Under the pieces are notes generated by a model. That model saw only the letters and a program-made list of their open reading frames with translations. It did no database searches and was not told the origin of the DNA. From contig NZ_JACDZE010000005.1 in NCBI RefSeq assembly GCF_014042165.1, positions 1 through 64,000 on the forward strand: DNA of 64,000 bases. The letters are read 5' to 3'. A program made the position numbers and the translations under genes. This document shows, piece by piece, positions 53,004-62,290 of this stretch (the first letter of the stretch is position 1; every line of letters begins with the position of its first letter). The DNA comes from Moheibacter lacus. GTDB lineage: Bacteria; Bacteroidota; Bacteroidia; Flavobacteriales; Weeksellaceae.

Positions 53004-55370
53004 ATGAAAAACATTAAACAGATTTTTGCTGATTTATTCAGCACCTCTTTACTATTACTTTTGACCTTATTATGCAGCGTTCCGTTATTGGCAGATGGTT
53101 CCAAAGATCTTTACCCATCCGGAGCCCCAGGAGTCCGGGCGTATTTACGCTCATCTACCGCTGCAACTGAAAACTGGCCTTTCCCTACGGAAGGAACGCA
53201 CTATGTATATGCAAAAGCAGGAGAAAGAATTACCCTTGCCTCCAGCGTACAAAACTTATCGGGAAATCCCAGAATTCGCTTAATTTCTCCAAGCGGAACA
53301 ACTGTAGTTAACAATACCAATACCGGAAGAATCACCAACCGTACGGCAGAATTAGCAGGTCCCCAACTATTTGGACAAACCGGAGGGAATCGGTATACGC
53401 CTATTTATTATACAGTTCCCGTAGGTGGAGATGGGATTTACCGTGTTGAATTTGTTGGCAGAACAACAGCTACACCCAGTACCACCTATAATGCAAACGA
53501 TAATTGGTCCCAGGGAAGTGACGGTATAGTGGCTTGGGATGTTTCCGTTATCAATACTGCAAATACAGGATTCATAAAAGGCCGTGTTTATGCTAACGTT
53601 TTGAATTTCACCAATGGAACAAACCAAGCGAACTCGAGCGGGTTCTATGGACGTATGTATACACGCACCAAAGATGGTTATACCTATCGGGTAAACAACA
53701 ATGGGAACAACGGTCTTTATTTCACCTTTTTTGTCAATAACAATGGTTTCTTAGATGAAACTACACAGGAACCTATATACAAAAGTTTAAATGGTTCAAC
53801 TTCCACCTTTTTAGATGGAAAAGTACATGACCCGAGAATTGCCGACACTTCCATAAACATCACACATAAAATCTTCTATACATTACCGTCTACTGACTTA
53901 CCTACATCTTCAAGCGGTGCGGTTCCCGGTGGAACAACTTGGTTGAGTAATCCGGTGACGGTTCCAACGGTGTCAAATGTTGTCGTAACAGGAGTTGAAG
54001 GTACTCCGGGGCAAGTAAGTAATAAAGGCGGATATATAGAGTTTGATGCAGATGTACAGGGAAATTACAATATCGTGATTGAAAGCACTCCTTCCAATCC
54101 TACTTTTGCCACAAGAGTAATTACCGGTTCGTCAACAGCCGGTCATAATACCATCTATTGGGATGGAGAAGACGGCAACGGAAACGAATCTCCGGTAGGA
54201 ACATTCCCTGTCAATATAACCGTACAATTACAAGGAGCGGAAGTGCATTTCCCCTATATAGATATGGAGTACAACCGATTCGGAACAATTTTAGAATTAT
54301 TGAATCATAACAATCTGAACGTTGTTGTATCAGACATTGTATATTGGGATGACAGAGATATAGCCAATGTTACGAACGGCTCCAATCCATCTCCTAAAAA
54401 TAATTCCCATCTACCCCCTGCAAACAGTACCGGAATCAGCAGTACTAGTAATGGTCATAAATGGGGAGTAGGTGGTTCAGGTGTTTCCGGTCAGTTTGGA
54501 GATGAAAAAGCTATAGACACCTGGACATTTATAAAAGGAGAGGAAGTTACCATCCAAGCAGAAGTAATCGTAAAAATTGCCGATTTATTGATCTCAAGTC
54601 TTTCAGCAGATGAATCGATTATTTATGAAGGAAGCGAATTATTGTACACTGTCGGTGTAAAAAATGACGGGCCAAGCGATGTTGAAGATGCCGGATTTTT
54701 CTTTACGGTTCCGGAAGGATTTACACCTGTATCCTATGTGTTTCAGACAAATTCCTGTGGAATCGAAAGCACAGCTTTGACCTTTAACCCGACCACAAAC
54801 ACCTATACGTCAAAATTGGATTTACCTTCCGGTTGTGAAATCACCTATTTGATTACAATTGAAGCAACCAATTTGGTAACTCCGGGAGCACAAGAAGTGG
54901 AAGCGGCAATATTACGTCCAAACGACGTAACCGACCCTGATGCCACCAATTCAGATATCACAATTCCACCTACAGATCCTCATTTTGAATGCGACAACAA
55001 CGGTCAAGGAGGCAATTGTAATAACATAATGATTCATAATAACGTGACATTTGACAGCCCCTGTGTCAAACCGGGTCTTGCCGGAACACCAAGCGGTTAT
55101 TCAAAAACCGGAATATTGACCAAAGGAAAACCTTCCGTAGCCAACTGGCCGAATGTTGTACCAAACGGCTATTTGGTTCTAGATGCAGCCCAAAAAGGAA
55201 TGGTCATTACCCATATGAACACTTTGCAAAGAGACGCGCTGACACCTGTAGAAGGTATGATTATTTACAATACAGAGTTAAAATGCGTCCAACTTTACAG
55301 AGGAAGCACCCCTGGAGTTGACACCGCAAGAACCGGTTGGAATTGTATTGACAAAGGATGTAACGAATAA
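53004..55370 (+). CDS. Secreted DUF11-domain protein, 788 aa
   Basis: Signal peptide (TLLCSVPLLA, cut near residue 31). A beta-rich N-terminal part (residues ~35-500) contains FFVNNNGFLDETTQEPIYKS and GWDGEDGNGNESP-like turns (YWDGEDGNGNESPVGTFPVN). A DUF11-type repeat domain (~520-650: LLISSLSADESIIYEGSELL, YTVGVKNDGPSDVEDAGF) follows. The C-terminal ~130 residues (GYLVLDAAQKGMVITHMNTL, LTPVEGMIIYNTELKCVQLY) resemble the whole of the next gene. It lies at the cell surface or outside. No recognisable sorting tail, so the export route is not clear. Confidence 0.65.
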   Translation: MKNIKQIFADLFSTSLLLLLTLLCSVPLLADGSKDLYPSGAPGVRAYLRSSTAATENWPFPTEGTHYVYAKAGERITLASSVQNLSGNPRIRLISPSGTTVVNNTNTGRITNRTAELAGPQLFGQTGGNRYTPIYYTVPVGGDGIYRVEFVGRTTATPSTTYNANDNWSQGSDGIVAWDVSVINTANTGFIKGRVYANVLNFTNGTNQANSSGFYGRMYTRTKDGYTYRVNNNGNNGLYFTFFVNNNGFLDETTQEPIYKSLNGSTSTFLDGKVHDPRIADTSINITHKIFYTLPSTDLPTSSSGAVPGGTTWLSNPVTVPTVSNVVVTGVEGTPGQVSNKGGYIEFDADVQGNYNIVIESTPSNPTFATRVITGSSTAGHNTIYWDGEDGNGNESPVGTFPVNITVQLQGAEVHFPYIDMEYNRFGTILELLNHNNLNVVVSDIVYWDDRDIANVTNGSNPSPKNNSHLPPANSTGISSTSNGHKWGVGGSGVSGQFGDEKAIDTWTFIKGEEVTIQAEVIVKIADLLISSLSADESIIYEGSELLYTVGVKNDGPSDVEDAGFFFTVPEGFTPVSYVFQTNSCGIESTALTFNPTTNTYTSKLDLPSGCEITYLITIEATNLVTPGAQEVEAAILRPNDVTDPDATNSDITIPPTDPHFECDNNGQGGNCNNIMIHNNVTFDSPCVKPGLAGTPSGYSKTGILTKGKPSVANWPNVVPNGYLVLDAAQKGMVITHMNTLQRDALTPVEGMIIYNTELKCVQLYRGSTPGVDTARTGWNCIDKGCNE

Positions 55371-55387
55371 TTAAAAAATAAATTAAA

Positions 55388-55912
55388 ATGAATACAACAT
55401 ATTTTAAAATAATTGCCCTTTTAGGACTTTTAGCAGTAAACTTCGGATTTTCACAAATAGCCATCGGAAAACCAACTGTCGCCAATTCCAGCGTATTACT
55501 GGATTTTGGAACAGATGGCAAAGGAATTATTTTACCTTCGGTAGATACAGCCCCTGGAGCAGTAGGCGGAACTTTTATCTTTAATACGACAGAAAATACC
55601 GTTCAGGTTTGGGAAGGTAAAAACACAGGCGGAACAGGTGGATGGACAAATCTAACCGTCCAGGGAGATGCAGTATCCCATTCTTTTATCAATGCAGGAT
55701 CTGATACGGGTGATGGTGTAATTATCGGTGCCAGTTCCTCTTCAAAACCGGGTGTTTTGGTTTTGGAATCAACCGATAAAGCCATGGTTCTGCCTCTAAT
55801 CGCCAGTCCTCACCTGAACATGGTCGGAGCAATTGCCGGTACGATGGTTTATGATACCGATGCCGATATGATTGCAATCTATGACGGTGCAAACTGGAAT
55901 TATTGGAAATAA
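55388..55912 (+). CDS. Secreted companion protein, 174 aa
   Basis: Signal peptide (LLGLLAVNFGFSQ). The mature part contains SSVLLDFGTDGKGIILPSVD and GTFIFNTTENTVQVWEGKNT, and a second repeat of the same type (PGVLVLESTDKAMVLPLIAS, GTMVYDTDADMIAIYDGANW). This is the module that also ends the 788-residue protein 17 bp upstream. The two genes are one operon and share a terminator at 55934-55969. Function unknown. Confidence 0.65.
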   Translation: MNTTYFKIIALLGLLAVNFGFSQIAIGKPTVANSSVLLDFGTDGKGIILPSVDTAPGAVGGTFIFNTTENTVQVWEGKNTGGTGGWTNLTVQGDAVSHSFINAGSDTGDGVIIGASSSSKPGVLVLESTDKAMVLPLIASPHLNMVGAIAGTMVYDTDADMIAIYDGANWNYWK

Positions 55913-55933
55913 TCAAGCAGGATTATTGAACAT

Positions 55934-55969
55934 AAAAAACCGTCTCAATTTGATATTGAGACGGTTTTT
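55934..55969. terminator. Bidirectional terminator
   Basis: AAAAACCGTCTCAAT (55935-55949) pairs with ATTGAGACGGTTTTT (55955-55969), a 15-bp stem with A and T runs on both sides. It ends the secreted pair on the plus strand and the membrane gene at 56022 on the minus strand. Confidence 0.85.
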
Positions 55970-56021
55970 ATATTCTAATTACTACGTGAAAATCTACCTA
56001 AATTGAGCGCAACTGTTTCCG

Positions 56022-56414
56022 TCAATATTTGATTTGAATTTTCTTTATTTTTTCATCGAAACAATTTAACTGGCTTTTGCGAATATGGTTTCGTTTGATC
56101 CGGATCTCTTTCTCAGCATTTCGAAATGTCCATTCGCCATCATAAGTAAATACCTGTCGGATGTCCGCAATGTCAATTTTTTTCCTATCAAAAATACGGA
56201 TAGAAGAAATATGGTCTTCAGTAATTTCACAATATCCTTTTCCATTTCGCCAAACCACTTCCATTAGCGCTTCTACCCATAGCAAAATCGTCGCAATCCA
56301 AAACACTTCACCCACCCAAAGGGCTATATAAAGAAATACCAAAGAAGGAATAAATCGAACCAGAAAAATGGAAAATAATTTTTTACGGGAATAATGGAAA
56401 AGCATTTGATTCAT
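56022..56414 (-). CDS. Hypothetical membrane protein with PH-like C-terminal part
   Basis: 130 residues. Two membrane helices (residues ~17-55: FSIFLVRFIPSLVFLYIALW) are followed by a beta-rich cytoplasmic domain (GYCEITEDHISSIRIFDRKK, DIADIRQVFTYDGEWTFRNA) with a bacterial PH-like order. I cannot assign a family with confidence. Three residues before MLFHYS may not be translated. It is a single gene next to tRNA-Leu. Confidence 0.6.
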   Translation of the reverse strand: MNQMLFHYSRKKLFSIFLVRFIPSLVFLYIALWVGEVFWIATILLWVEALMEVVWRNGKGYCEITEDHISSIRIFDRKKIDIADIRQVFTYDGEWTFRNAEKEIRIKRNHIRKSQLNCFDEKIKKIQIKY

Positions 56415-56464
56415 TCTTAAAAATTAAAAAATCCTGAAAACCAAATGGTAATCAGGATTTTAAG

Positions 56465-56548
56465 TACCCCAGGCGGGACTTGAACCCGCACGGACTAATG
56501 TCCACAGGATTTTAAGTCCTGCGTGTCTACCAATTCCACCACCAGGGC
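56465..56548 (-). tRNA. tRNA-Leu (anticodon TAA)
   Basis: Minus strand GCCCTGGTGGTGG begins it. CAGGACTTAAAATCCTG holds anticodon TAA. The long variable arm (TGGACATTAGTCCG) marks a leucine tRNA, and GCGGGTTCAAGTCCCGC is the T arm. The acceptor stem contains several G-U pairs. Confidence 0.93.
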
Positions 56549-56576
56549 ATGGTAATTTTCTATTTCAAATAAATAG

Positions 56577-56649
<73 letters not shown>

Positions 56650-56698
56650 AATTGGGACGCAAATATAAACATTCCCTTTTATCTTTTACAAATAATTT

Positions 56699-57565
56699 TT
56701 ACTTTTTTGCAGCAGCTTTCTCTACTCCCGTAGGCATCAATAGGTTAATGGATTCGGAAATTTGCTTTTTCAACATTTTGCGGTGTACAATCATGTCCAA
56801 AAATCCTTTTTCCAATAAAAATTCAGAGGTTTGGAATCCTTCCGGTAAGTCTCTACCGATGGTTTCTTTGATGACCCTTGGTCCTGCAAACCCAATTAAA
56901 GCTCTGGGTTCTGCAATCACCAAATCTCCAACTGATGCAAATGATGCCGTTACACCTCCATAAGTTGGATTGGTCAAAACAGAAATATAAGGAAGTTTTG
57001 CATCGGCCATTTTGGTAAGCATCGCTTCTACTTTTGCCATTTGCATAAGTGAAATCGCTGCTTCCATCATACGAGCACCACCTGATTGGGAAATCAAAAT
57101 ATAAGGTAAATTGTTTTTTAAACAATAAGCCATCGCTCGGACGATTTTTTCCCCCATCGCAGAACCTAGTGATCCGCCGATGAATTTAAAATCCATCGCA
57201 CTGACCACGACATCCCTTCCATTCATTTTCCCGGTCGCAGAGCGGAGTGCATCTGTTAGTCCCGTTTTCTTTTTCACATCTTTCAGACGGTCTTTGTATT
57301 TCTGAGAGTCGCTCCAACTCAATGGGTCTTTGCTCTCTACTTTCGCATCCAGTTCTTTGAATTTACCATCATCAAAAAGGATTTCAAAATATTCTTGACT
57401 CCCTATTTGAACATGAAAATCATCATCCGGACTCACATACATATTGGCTCTTAACTCCTCTGTATCGATGATTTTACCACTTGGAGACTTGTACCAAAGT
57501 CCTTTGGGAACATCTTTTTTCTGTTCCGTCGTGATATTTTTTTTCGTTCGTCTAAACCACGCCAT
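56699..57565 (-). CDS. accD: Acetyl-CoA carboxylase carboxyltransferase subunit beta, without zinc ribbon cysteines
   Basis: 288 residues from the ATG at 57565 ([10 protein letters not shown]). An upstream ATG at 57616 adds residues not seen in the family. It transfers the carboxyl group from biotin to acetyl-CoA with AccA. The crotonase-fold core is complete: [20 protein letters not shown] and [18 protein letters not shown]. The N-terminal zinc ribbon of E. coli AccD has four cysteines. At the equivalent place here the sequence reads [20 protein letters not shown] then [10 protein letters not shown], with no cysteine left. The fold may persist without metal. Next gene on the strand is the aldolase, 43 bp upstream. 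Confidence 0.9.
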   Translation of the reverse strand: MAWFRRTKKNITTEQKKDVPKGLWYKSPSGKIIDTEELRANMYVSPDDDFHVQIGSQEYFEILFDDGKFKELDAKVESKDPLSWSDSQKYKDRLKDVKKKTGLTDALRSATGKMNGRDVVVSAMDFKFIGGSLGSAMGEKIVRAMAYCLKNNLPYILISQSGGARMMEAAISLMQMAKVEAMLTKMADAKLPYISVLTNPTYGGVTASFASVGDLVIAEPRALIGFAGPRVIKETIGRDLPEGFQTSEFLLEKGFLDMIVHRKMLKKQISESINLLMPTGVEKAAAKK

Positions 57566-57608
57566 TTTTTTCTTACCTTGGTTTTCGTTATCGTATATGT
57601 TTTCTAAA

Positions 57609-58679
57609 TTATCCAAGTCGATTGATATTATTTAAATCTTCACAAGCTTGAATCAACCTGTCTTTAAATGATACTTCTCCTTCTCTCAACCAAACTCTTG
57701 GATCATAGATTTTTTTGTTCGGTTTATCGTCTCCTTCCGGATTTCCGATTTGCGCTTGTAAATAATCTTTTTTCGCATCAAAATATTTACGCACACCTTC
57801 CATAAATGCAAATTGCAAATCGGTATCGATGTTCATTTTGATCACACCATATCCGATGGCTTCTCTGATTTCTTCTAGTGTAGAACCAGAACCTCCATGG
57901 AATACGAAATCAACCGGATTTTTATTTGTTCCAAATTTTTCTTCGATGAATTTTTGCGAATTATCCAATATCTTTGGTGTCAAAACCACATTTCCGGGTT
58001 TGTAAACACCATGCACATTTCCAAATGCCGCAGCTACCCAGAAATTGTCACTTACTGATTTCAATTGCTCATAAACATAAGCAACTTCTTCCGGTTGTGT
58101 ATATAATAAAGAATTGTCCACACCACTATTGTCAACTCCATCTTCTTCTCCACCCGTGATACCCAATTCGATTTCCAATGTCATTTCAACTTTGGACATT
58201 CTTTCCAAATATTTCTTCGAAATCTCCATGTTTTCTTCCAATGGTTCTTCTGAAAGATCCAACATATGTGAGCTAAAAAGCGTTTTTCCGGTTTTATGGT
58301 AAAAGTCTTCGTTTGCATCCATTACTCCGTCGATCCATGGCAATAAATTTTTGGCGCAATGGTCTGTATGCAAAATAACCGTCGCTCCATAAGCCTCTGC
58401 CAAAGCATGAATATGTAAAGCACCTGCGATAGAACCTTTGATGGCTGCTAATTGGTTTTCACCTTTCAAACCCTTTCCGGCATTATAAGCAGCACCTCCA
58501 TTTGAGAATTGAATGATCAATGGAGAATTTACTTGAACTGCAGCTTCCATAGCGGCATTCACAGTACTTGACCCAATAACATTACAAGCCGGCAAAGCAT
58601 AGTGATTTTCTTTTGCGTCTTGAATGATTTCTTTTACTAATGAGCCGGTAGCTACACCGGCAGGAAATTTTCTACTCAT
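57609..58679 (-). CDS. fbaA: Class II fructose-bisphosphate aldolase
   Basis: 356 residues, a zinc-dependent TIM barrel that splits fructose-1,6-bisphosphate. The catalytic [18 protein letters not shown] with zinc His and the Asp of the HTDH motif is at ~105-120. The zinc ligands continue in [16 protein letters not shown] and [20 protein letters not shown], and the substrate loop [20 protein letters not shown] is present. Lengths and motifs fit the type A, E. coli-like group. Upstream of accD on the same strand, a common Bacteroidota neighbourhood. Confidence 0.95.
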   Translation of the reverse strand: MSRKFPAGVATGSLVKEIIQDAKENHYALPACNVIGSSTVNAAMEAAVQVNSPLIIQFSNGGAAYNAGKGLKGENQLAAIKGSIAGALHIHALAEAYGATVILHTDHCAKNLLPWIDGVMDANEDFYHKTGKTLFSSHMLDLSEEPLEENMEISKKYLERMSKVEMTLEIELGITGGEEDGVDNSGVDNSLLYTQPEEVAYVYEQLKSVSDNFWVAAAFGNVHGVYKPGNVVLTPKILDNSQKFIEEKFGTNKNPVDFVFHGGSGSTLEEIREAIGYGVIKMNIDTDLQFAFMEGVRKYFDAKKDYLQAQIGNPEGDDKPNKKIYDPRVWLREGEVSFKDRLIQACEDLNNINRLG

Positions 58680-58731
58680 AATTGATTTTTTGATGCTTTA
58701 TCTCTCGACAAATATAGAGAACTTAAATTAT

Positions 58732-61359
58732 TTAAAAAGGATAATTGATTCCAAATGCTAAGCGTGGTTTGAGAATATTCAAATTGTCAAATTGCCATCG
58801 GTCGCCAAGCGGATAACTCGGGTCGTGAATTTTATAAGCCAAATCCAAACGAATGATCAAATAGGTCAAATCCAAACGCAAACCAAATCCTGAACCTATA
58901 CCCAATTCTTTGTAAAAATCCTTGAATCTAAAGAGTGTCAACTCATTGTCTTTATCAGTCCCCCAAATATTTCCGGCATCCACAAAAAAAGCACCGTGAA
59001 ATAAATCGGTCATTTTAAATCGGTATTCGACATTGAACAATAATTTCAAACGCTCGATAGCAAAAACATCATCTCCTCCTGCATATCTCGGGAAATCTGC
59101 AGGGCCCAATGTTGCTGCCGTCCAACCTCGGACGTCATTGGCTCCACCTGCGGTGTAACTACGTGAAAAAGGTATGAAATCCGTATTTCCATAAGGTTGG
59201 ATAAATCCAAATAATGCACGAGTTGCCAATGTTGATTTGGAATTGATATTAAAATATTTGCGGATGTCAACATCCAATTTTACAAATTGCGAATAAGGAA
59301 CATTGAAAACCATCCCTGACTCATCTCCTTGTTCGTTTTCTGTTTGGTAAAAACCAAAAGCATTATCGAGTAAACTCAAAATATTTCCTGAAGTTTCTAC
59401 TCTTCCTTTGAATAACCAAGGATTTTTTACATTTCGACGCTGACTTTGGTCCCAAGTGTATTGATAAATCAGCGATGTAATCAACACGTCTTGCGTAATG
59501 GTTTGTCTTCTGAAATTCATGTTTTCAAAAATGGACAAAGATTCTAAACCATCTTCATCAAGAGAAGTTAAAAAAGCTTGATCATCATAAATCATTTCTA
59601 TTACATCTATGTCCGATAACTCTCCATTATAATGCTGAATTGCCGCTGCAGGGTTATACATAAAGTAATATTGATTGAAAAAATTATTTTTAATGTTTTT
59701 ATCACCTTCAAATACATTGAAATAATTTTCCTTTTGAAGATTGTTCACAAACTCTGTATTCAACACACTCAACATGTGCGAGTGAGTGTCCCGGTAAGAA
59801 ATATTATAATCCAATCCGGTCGAATAAGTAACCCTTCCCAATCCGATGTTTCGCTGAACGGAAGTACCGATTCTGAAGTCGGTTTGTTTATAAAAGCGTT
59901 TGGAAAATAGATTATCTACTTTTAAAGGAAATAATAAATACGGAAAACCGATTTTTGACTGAAAAGCCAATTCAAAAGCATTGAAAAAACTGCCTTCGTC
60001 TGTAAATTTTTTGTTGACATTTCCGAGCGTTCCTCTTACGGTTGTTTCCAGATTTTCTCCTCCACCAAAAAGATTTCGAGCCACCAAAGACACTCTAGGT
60101 GAAATCCCGAAATTCATGAATTCAGACCAAGAAAGTTCTGCACCATAATAGATATCGTATTTCTTTTTTGCCCGGAAATACAAATCCACATCTAGGATAC
60201 TGTCATTTCTGATCAATTCAGCATTTTGTTCATCCCATTTATAGGAAAAGGATGTTAAATTGATTCCTTCCCTTTTGGAGAAATTTCGTTTGGTTTGAGA
60301 TTCAGAAATAAATCGATACAGTGAAGAATCACGAACAACCATTGCGTCTGTAAAAAATTTAGGACGGTATTTCATCTTTGGATCTACATAGTGCAGATGA
60401 TAACCTTCATAAATGGTATCATAATAAACCGGCGGTTCTTTATCTTGCGGAACAGGGTCAGAATCGGGATAAAGGTGGATTTCTCCATAACGGTATTTTG
60501 CAAACTTTTCTTTCACCCTTATGGAATCTTTATCGGCTCCTTTTGGGATCAATAACGTAATTGCGAGTTGTTTATCACTCAAAGTCGTATCAGCCGTAAA
60601 TTCTACCGCTTGACCGTCTTCATTGAACTTCCAATATCCTCTGTTTTTAAAATATTCTTCTATTTTATCGCGTTCTGACATGAAGTTATCCATGTCATAA
60701 CGCTCTCCCACTTTGATATCAGAACCTCTTTTTACCAAATTTTCATATTGGCGCAATAGGGCTGTATCTTTTATGATGTGTGCATAAGATTCGATTATAG
60801 AAACTTCACCGGGTTGGATGTTATAAATCACTTCACCCTTTTTTGCAGCACTGTCCAAATCATGTTCAGATTTCACTTCGGCATCAAAATAGCCGCGATC
60901 AAAATAATAATTCTCCAAATTTTCTTCCGAAAAAGCGGACATCGCAGTATCGATTAAAACCGGAGGTTCGCCTTGGTTGTATCGAAATCTTTTTAGCCAA
61001 AGAGAATTCCCGGTATATTCTTCCAAACCATTTTTCTGCAACAAACTATCCAAAGACTCTTGCGTCCTACGCTTTTTGGTCAAATCATAATATTCGGCAA
61101 ACGTGGTATCAAATTTAGCCGGAACAGAATTGTACAATAATAATTTTAAAGGAAACAATCCAAAGAGCGCTCCACCATTTGGCTTTTGTTTGACGTAATC
61201 CGGTAAATTGGATTTAAAAGGTTTTTCTTTTTCTTCGAATTTGAATTCGTTTTTGGTAAGCAGATGTTGTCCCTCAGGAACTTTTTTTGTTACGTTACAA
61301 CTATAGACAATCATCAACAGAATAACGAATAATATTATCTTTGCATTTAGATACTTCAT
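58732..61359 (-). CDS. TamL-like BamA-family outer membrane lipoprotein
   Basis: 875 residues. Signal MKYLNAKIILFVILLMIVYS is followed by Cys21, the lipoprotein cysteine that separates TamL of Bacteroidota from ordinary BamA/TamA. POTRA-like domains occupy ~25-430 (GEVIYNIQPGEVSIIESYAH, VKRGSDIKVGERYDMDNFMS). A 16-strand D15/BamA barrel fills the rest (PRVSLVARNLFGGGENLETT, RSYTAGGANDVRGWTAATLG, ending KPRLAFGINYPF). The VRGW box and the terminal Phe are visible. It takes part in assembly of outer membrane proteins with TamB. It is divergent from the methyltransferase gene. Confidence 0.88.
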   Translation of the reverse strand: MKYLNAKIILFVILLMIVYSCNVTKKVPEGQHLLTKNEFKFEEKEKPFKSNLPDYVKQKPNGGALFGLFPLKLLLYNSVPAKFDTTFAEYYDLTKKRRTQESLDSLLQKNGLEEYTGNSLWLKRFRYNQGEPPVLIDTAMSAFSEENLENYYFDRGYFDAEVKSEHDLDSAAKKGEVIYNIQPGEVSIIESYAHIIKDTALLRQYENLVKRGSDIKVGERYDMDNFMSERDKIEEYFKNRGYWKFNEDGQAVEFTADTTLSDKQLAITLLIPKGADKDSIRVKEKFAKYRYGEIHLYPDSDPVPQDKEPPVYYDTIYEGYHLHYVDPKMKYRPKFFTDAMVVRDSSLYRFISESQTKRNFSKREGINLTSFSYKWDEQNAELIRNDSILDVDLYFRAKKKYDIYYGAELSWSEFMNFGISPRVSLVARNLFGGGENLETTVRGTLGNVNKKFTDEGSFFNAFELAFQSKIGFPYLLFPLKVDNLFSKRFYKQTDFRIGTSVQRNIGLGRVTYSTGLDYNISYRDTHSHMLSVLNTEFVNNLQKENYFNVFEGDKNIKNNFFNQYYFMYNPAAAIQHYNGELSDIDVIEMIYDDQAFLTSLDEDGLESLSIFENMNFRRQTITQDVLITSLIYQYTWDQSQRRNVKNPWLFKGRVETSGNILSLLDNAFGFYQTENEQGDESGMVFNVPYSQFVKLDVDIRKYFNINSKSTLATRALFGFIQPYGNTDFIPFSRSYTAGGANDVRGWTAATLGPADFPRYAGGDDVFAIERLKLLFNVEYRFKMTDLFHGAFFVDAGNIWGTDKDNELTLFRFKDFYKELGIGSGFGLRLDLTYLIIRLDLAYKIHDPSYPLGDRWQFDNLNILKPRLAFGINYPF
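61336..61343 (+). promoter_or_regulatory. Candidate -7 element of the methyltransferase promoter
   Basis: TATCTTTG fits TAnnTTTG, 21 bp before the ATG at 61365 and inside the first codons of the divergent TamL-like gene. No clear -33 element is seen. Confidence 0.35.
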
Positions 61360-61364
61360 TTCAG

Positions 61365-62105
61365 ATGCTTACAAATAATGAAACCAAACTAATCAATTCT
61401 TTGGTCAAAAAAAAATTTAGGCAAAAATACAATAACTTTATCGTTGAGGGTGTTAAAATCATCGATGAAGCATTGAAAAGCCCGCTGAAAATACACAAAG
61501 TTTATTCCATAGATCATGTTTTTGGAGAGAAAAATGCTTTTGTAGAATTGATTTCTGAAAGAGAATTAAAAAAAATCAGCCAATTGGTACAACCCAATAC
61601 AGCATTGGCTCTCTGTGAAATACCTGATGAAAAACCCATTCAAACCGAAGGATTGATTTTGGTTTTGGATGACATCAGAGATCCGGGAAATTTAGGAACA
61701 ATCATTCGTTTGGCAGATTGGTTTGGTATCGAACAAATCGTTTGTTCTACAGAAACAGTTGACGTTTACAATCCAAAAGTGATCCAATCCACGATGGGCT
61801 CTTTCCTACGCGTTCAGATCAATTATACCGATTTACCTACTTTTTTTGATCAGTATAAGTATCCGGTTTTAGGAACTTTCATGGAAGGTAAAAATATCTA
61901 CCAATCTCAATTTCCTGAAAATGCAGCGTTGGTTTTAGGTAATGAGGCCAATGGAATTTCTGATGAATTGGTTCCCTATATTTCAGAAAAAATCAGCATT
62001 CCACGTCTTGGCAACCTTCAACAAACGGAAAGTTTAAATGTAGCGATGGCAACGGGAATTATTCTCGGCGAAATCGCTTCACATCATTTTAAGCTGAATT
62101 CTTAG
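61365..62105 (+). CDS. SpoU/TrmH-family RNA methyltransferase
   Basis: 246 residues from the ATG at 61365 (MLTNNETKLINSLVKKKFRQ). An ATG at 61341 overlaps the divergent gene's start and adds nothing typical. The N-terminal substrate-binding domain (YNNFIVEGVKIIDEALKSPL) precedes the SPOUT knot: motif 1 LDDIRDPGNLGTIIRLADWF, motif 2 VLGNEANGISDELV, motif 3 PRLGNLQQTESLNVAMATGI. It methylates 2'-OH of a ribose in 23S rRNA or tRNA; the exact site cannot be told from sequence. Confidence 0.9.
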   Translation: MLTNNETKLINSLVKKKFRQKYNNFIVEGVKIIDEALKSPLKIHKVYSIDHVFGEKNAFVELISERELKKISQLVQPNTALALCEIPDEKPIQTEGLILVLDDIRDPGNLGTIIRLADWFGIEQIVCSTETVDVYNPKVIQSTMGSFLRVQINYTDLPTFFDQYKYPVLGTFMEGKNIYQSQFPENAALVLGNEANGISDELVPYISEKISIPRLGNLQQTESLNVAMATGIILGEIASHHFKLNS

Positions 62106-62290
62106 CAAAAAGTTAATTATTTGTTTTGGAAATTAGTTTTGCAGTAAATTGGCTCGCAAACAAAACACACAAAAGAAATTTGACGAAATGAAACCTACAT
62201 GATTAAAATTATTATTAGTCACACAGTGAAATGATTATTTTAATCTTCAAAGGTTACATGTGAACATTGAAAAGCAATAAAAATAAACAC

